A stretch of 64,000 nucleotides of DNA from Lysobacterales bacterium (lineage in GTDB: Bacteria > Pseudomonadota > Gammaproteobacteria > Xanthomonadales > Marinicellaceae): positions 1 through 64,000 of the forward strand of contig JALSLV010000118.1 of NCBI GenBank assembly GCA_026988115.1, given 5' to 3'. The notes under the pieces are model-generated. The model was given only the letters and a program-made list of their open reading frames with translations, was not told where the DNA came from and did not search any database. Made by a program: the position numbers and the translations under genes. Positions 61,292 to 64,000 of this stretch are shown piece after piece (the first letter of the stretch is position 1; each line of letters begins with the position of its first letter).

Positions 61292-64000
61292 ATGAATAGT
61301 GAAATCTGTGTGTTACAATCAGCTATAAAGCTGAGTCAATTTCAACTCAATAAGCTTAATAAAGAAATCAATAATACCAATAAAATTATTGGTATTAGCG
61401 ATGTCTTTTTAGTCTCAGCCCCAGTGGTTTCAGATTCGAGCAAAAGTAAATTAAAGCGTTTGTTAAATGCAAGAGATTATACAAAAAGGAATTGTGAAAT
61501 ATTTGTTGCACCACGTCAGGGGACTATTTCTCCGTGGTCAAGTAAAGCAACAGATATATTGCATAATTGCGGTCTCAAAGACATAAAACGCATAGAGTTA
61601 TCGCGCTGTTATGAGTTTGAAAAAGAGGTAACTGTTAGTGCTGTTAGAGAAACACATATTTTTGACAGAATGATAGAAGATATTTATCAGAACGTTAGCG
61701 ATTTAACGGTATTATTTGAGGAACTAAAGCCGCAAAAAGATGATGAAATAAAAATACTAAACTCGCCTGAAAGAATAGATGAAATCAACCTGGAATTAGG
61801 CCTAGCACTGTCTCAAAGTGAAAAGGAATATCTGCTTAAAAGTTATGCAGAGATACAAAAAGAACCAACAGCAGCAGAATTGATGATGTTTGCTCAGGCA
61901 AATTCTGAGCATTGCCGACATAAAATATTTAATGCAAGTTGGAAAATTGACAACCAACAGCAACAAAAATCACTGTTTTCAATGATTCGAAATACAGAAG
62001 CCAAAACCCCAAGTCCAGCTATTTCTGCTTATAAAGATAATTCTGCCGTTTTTAGTGGTGGACAAAGCATTCGTTGGATTAAGGGTGCTGACAATAAATA
62101 CACAGAAGAAACCTTAGTTGCCGATATTCTTATCAAGGTAGAAACACACAACCACCCAACGGCAATCTCTCCTTTTCCAGGAGCAGCAACTGGTTCAGGT
62201 GGAGAAATTAGAGATGAGGCGGCAACAGGTCAGGGCAGCCGTCCTAAGGCGGGATTGACAGGATATTCCGTAAGTCACTTGAAGGTTCCAAACAACAGAC
62301 ACCCGTGGGAAGAAGATACTATTGGTAAACCAGAAAGAATTGCATCAGCATTGGATATCATGCTTGAAGCGCCGCTTGGAGCAGCGGCATTTAATGACGA
62401 ATTTGGTCGTCCAAATATCTGTGGCTATTTTCGATCAATGGAAATCAATACCGAAGACTTTGGTTGGCGAGGATACCATAAGCCCATCATGTTGGCAGGT
62501 GGATTGGGAACCATCAACCGCGATTTAGCAATCAAACAAGACACGCAAGCAGAAGATGTTTTGGTTGTTCTTGGAGGGCCTGCGATGTTGATTGGTTTGG
62601 GAGGAGGAGCGGCCTCATCAATGACCAGTGGCAGCAGAAAAGAAGACTTGGATTTTGCTTCAGTTCAAAGAGGTAATCCTGAGATGGAGCGGCGATGCCA
62701 AGAAGTAATCGATTCTTGTTGGACTTTGGGTCATGACAGCCCAATACGTTCAATTCATGATGTAGGTGCTGGAGGTTTGTCCAATGCGATGCCAGAATTA
62801 CTCGATGATGCGGGTTTGGGAGGCGTATTAGAGTTGCGAGAATTACAGATTGATACAACATCAATGACACCAATGGAAGTGTGGTGTAACGAATCACAAG
62901 AGCGTTATGTTATATCCATTAAGCCAGACAAGTTAAAGCAATTTACAGACATGTGTGAGCGCGAGCGTTGTCCAGTAGCCGTGCTTGGTAAAGCCACTAA
63001 AGAGCCAAATTTGTCTGTTAATGATGCTTATTTCAGTGAAAAAATAGTGGATATTCCAATGAGCCTGCTTTTTGGAAATACCCCGAAAACAGAAAAAAAC
63101 ATCAAAAGGGTTAAACCAAAGCTGAGCAAATTCGATAGCAGCTCTATTGAAGTAGAAGATGCCATAAATAAAATACTTGTTTTCCCGACGGTTGCAAGTA
63201 AAAAGTATTTAATTACTATTGGTGATAGAACTGTTTCGGGGCTGGTTCATCGGGATCAAATGGTTGGGCCTTGGCAAATCCCTGTCGCTGATTGCGGTGT
63301 CACTTTAAGAGATTTTCATTCTTATGCTGGAGAAGTGATGTCTATTGGTGAAAAAGCACCATTGGCATTAATTGATGGAAAAGCCTCTGCACAAATGGCA
63401 GTTTGTGAAGCATTATTAAATTGTGCTGGAAATTCTATTGGTTCGTTGGATAAAATAAAATTATCGGCTAACTGGATGGCGGCATCAGGACTAGGACGAG
63501 AAGATGAAGTGCTTTTTGACGCAGTCAAAGCCATTGGAGAAGAGTTGTGTCCCCAATTAGGGATTGGGATACCTGTGGGCAAAGATTCGTTGTCGATGAA
63601 CTCGCAGTGGGATAATGGACAGAAAACAGTCACCTCACCCGTCTCATTATTAATCTCAGCTTTTGCCAATGTTAAAGACGTCCGCAAAAGTGTAACGCCT
63701 TATTTTGATGCTAAACAAACCCATAAGTTTTATTACATTGATTTAGCCCAGGGTAAAAAACGATTAGGGGCATCATCCTTGGCACAAGTTTACAGTCAAA
63801 TTGGCGATGAGTGCCCACAAGTGGAGAGCATTGAAAAAATAAAGTCATTCTGGCAATTGATGCAATCATCAATCGAAAAAGAACTTATTGCTGCGTACCA
63901 TGATGTTTCTGATGGTGGTTTATTTGTGACGATTCTTGAGTTGTGCATGGCAAGCCACTGTGGAGCGAAAATAAATATAAACTTTAGTAGTCAAGCACCT
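61292..64000 (+). CDS. purL: Phosphoribosylformylglycinamidine synthase (FGAM synthase), 5' part
   Basis: The large single-chain PurL converts FGAR to FGAM with glutamine and ATP in purine synthesis. The ATG at 61292 opens 903 codons to the window edge; the full protein is usually about 1290 residues, so the C-terminal glutaminase domain is missing only because of the window edge. Landmarks are FAQANSEHCRHKIFNA near 205-220 and the glycine-rich ATP sites KVETHNHPTAISPFPGAATGSGGEIRDE near 285 and LGGPAMLIGLGGGAASSM near 425. The second synthase half carries HDVSDGGLFVTILELC near the end. The terminator upstream shows it has its own promoter. Confidence 0.95.
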   Translation, partial: MNSEICVLQSAIKLSQFQLNKLNKEINNTNKIIGISDVFLVSAPVVSDSSKSKLKRLLNARDYTKRNCEIFVAPRQGTISPWSSKATDILHNCGLKDIKRIELSRCYEFEKEVTVSAVRETHIFDRMIEDIYQNVSDLTVLFEELKPQKDDEIKILNSPERIDEINLELGLALSQSEKEYLLKSYAEIQKEPTAAELMMFAQANSEHCRHKIFNASWKIDNQQQQKSLFSMIRNTEAKTPSPAISAYKDNSAVFSGGQSIRWIKGADNKYTEETLVADILIKVETHNHPTAISPFPGAATGSGGEIRDEAATGQGSRPKAGLTGYSVSHLKVPNNRHPWEEDTIGKPERIASALDIMLEAPLGAAAFNDEFGRPNICGYFRSMEINTEDFGWRGYHKPIMLAGGLGTINRDLAIKQDTQAEDVLVVLGGPAMLIGLGGGAASSMTSGSRKEDLDFASVQRGNPEMERRCQEVIDSCWTLGHDSPIRSIHDVGAGGLSNAMPELLDDAGLGGVLELRELQIDTTSMTPMEVWCNESQERYVISIKPDKLKQFTDMCERERCPVAVLGKATKEPNLSVNDAYFSEKIVDIPMSLLFGNTPKTEKNIKRVKPKLSKFDSSSIEVEDAINKILVFPTVASKKYLITIGDRTVSGLVHRDQMVGPWQIPVADCGVTLRDFHSYAGEVMSIGEKAPLALIDGKASAQMAVCEALLNCAGNSIGSLDKIKLSANWMAASGLGREDEVLFDAVKAIGEELCPQLGIGIPVGKDSLSMNSQWDNGQKTVTSPVSLLISAFANVKDVRKSVTPYFDAKQTHKFYYIDLAQGKKRLGASSLAQVYSQIGDECPQVESIEKIKSFWQLMQSSIEKELIAAYHDVSDGGLFVTILELCMASHCGAKININFSSQAP

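Overview
The window reads as one contig of an AT-rich, gene-dense gammaproteobacterial chromosome. Housekeeping neighbourhoods typical of that class are present: comM/ubiK/P-II, rimI, a YoaA-type helicase, valS, pepA divergent from lptF-lptG, a TonB2-type operon (DUF3450, TtpC, ExbB, ExbD, TonB, TPR), xerD-dsbC and purL. No tRNA, rRNA, CRISPR array or phage module was seen. The accessory content suggests an aerobic or microaerobic bacterium that can draw electrons from sulfide and H2. The exact lineage cannot be fixed from sequence reading alone.

Layout. 1-1613: the left edge holds the start of an IS630-like transposase lying against the 3' end of a broken ribBA gene. ribH and ribA follow, then two tiny membrane ORFs in one frame separated by a single amber codon. 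1599-4803: a sulfide module of TSUP exporter, persulfide dioxygenase-like hydrolase and sulfide:quinone oxidoreductase. 4902-14090: DUF1631 and PilZ proteins, comM, ubiK, P-II, mgtE, rimI, a TPR lipoprotein and yoaA. 14351-21492: a TonB-dependent receptor behind a 9-codon coupled leader, a 2OG-Fe(II) oxygenase, a SAM methyltransferase and a large secreted FG-GAP/ASPIC protein. 21588-28490: a two-gene 2-oxoacid dehydrogenase (fused E1, then E2) divergent from an Lrp-type regulator, a Sel1/prolyl-hydroxylase fusion and two DUF481 outer-membrane paralogues. 28743-32097: valS and a decayed stretch carrying a second, dead copy of the valS start and a frameshifted TPR remnant.

32098-49337 is the centrepiece, a complete uptake [NiFe]-hydrogenase locus. 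hupSLC is transcribed leftward. hupDFGHIJK-hypAB-hupR-hypFC-(SIS protein)-hypDE-nickel permease is transcribed rightward. The small subunit carries the six-cysteine proximal-cluster pattern of oxygen-tolerant enzymes. The regulator encoded between hypB and hypF is an NtrC/HupR-type protein in which the phospho-acceptor Asp, the Walker A glycine, the GAFTGA threonine and the Walker B Asp are all replaced. No hydrogenase sensor kinase or H2-sensing hydrogenase lies in the window. The divergent hupS/hupD region contains two dyads that are candidate operators.

49345-64000: UspA, pepA, lptFG, an RDD protein, the TonB2-type energy-coupling operon, xerD, dsbC and the first 903 codons of purL. Together the SQR, PDO and TSUP proteins and the hydrogenase would feed electrons from sulfide and H2 into the quinone pool. 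The TonB2-type operon could energise receptors such as the one at 14377.
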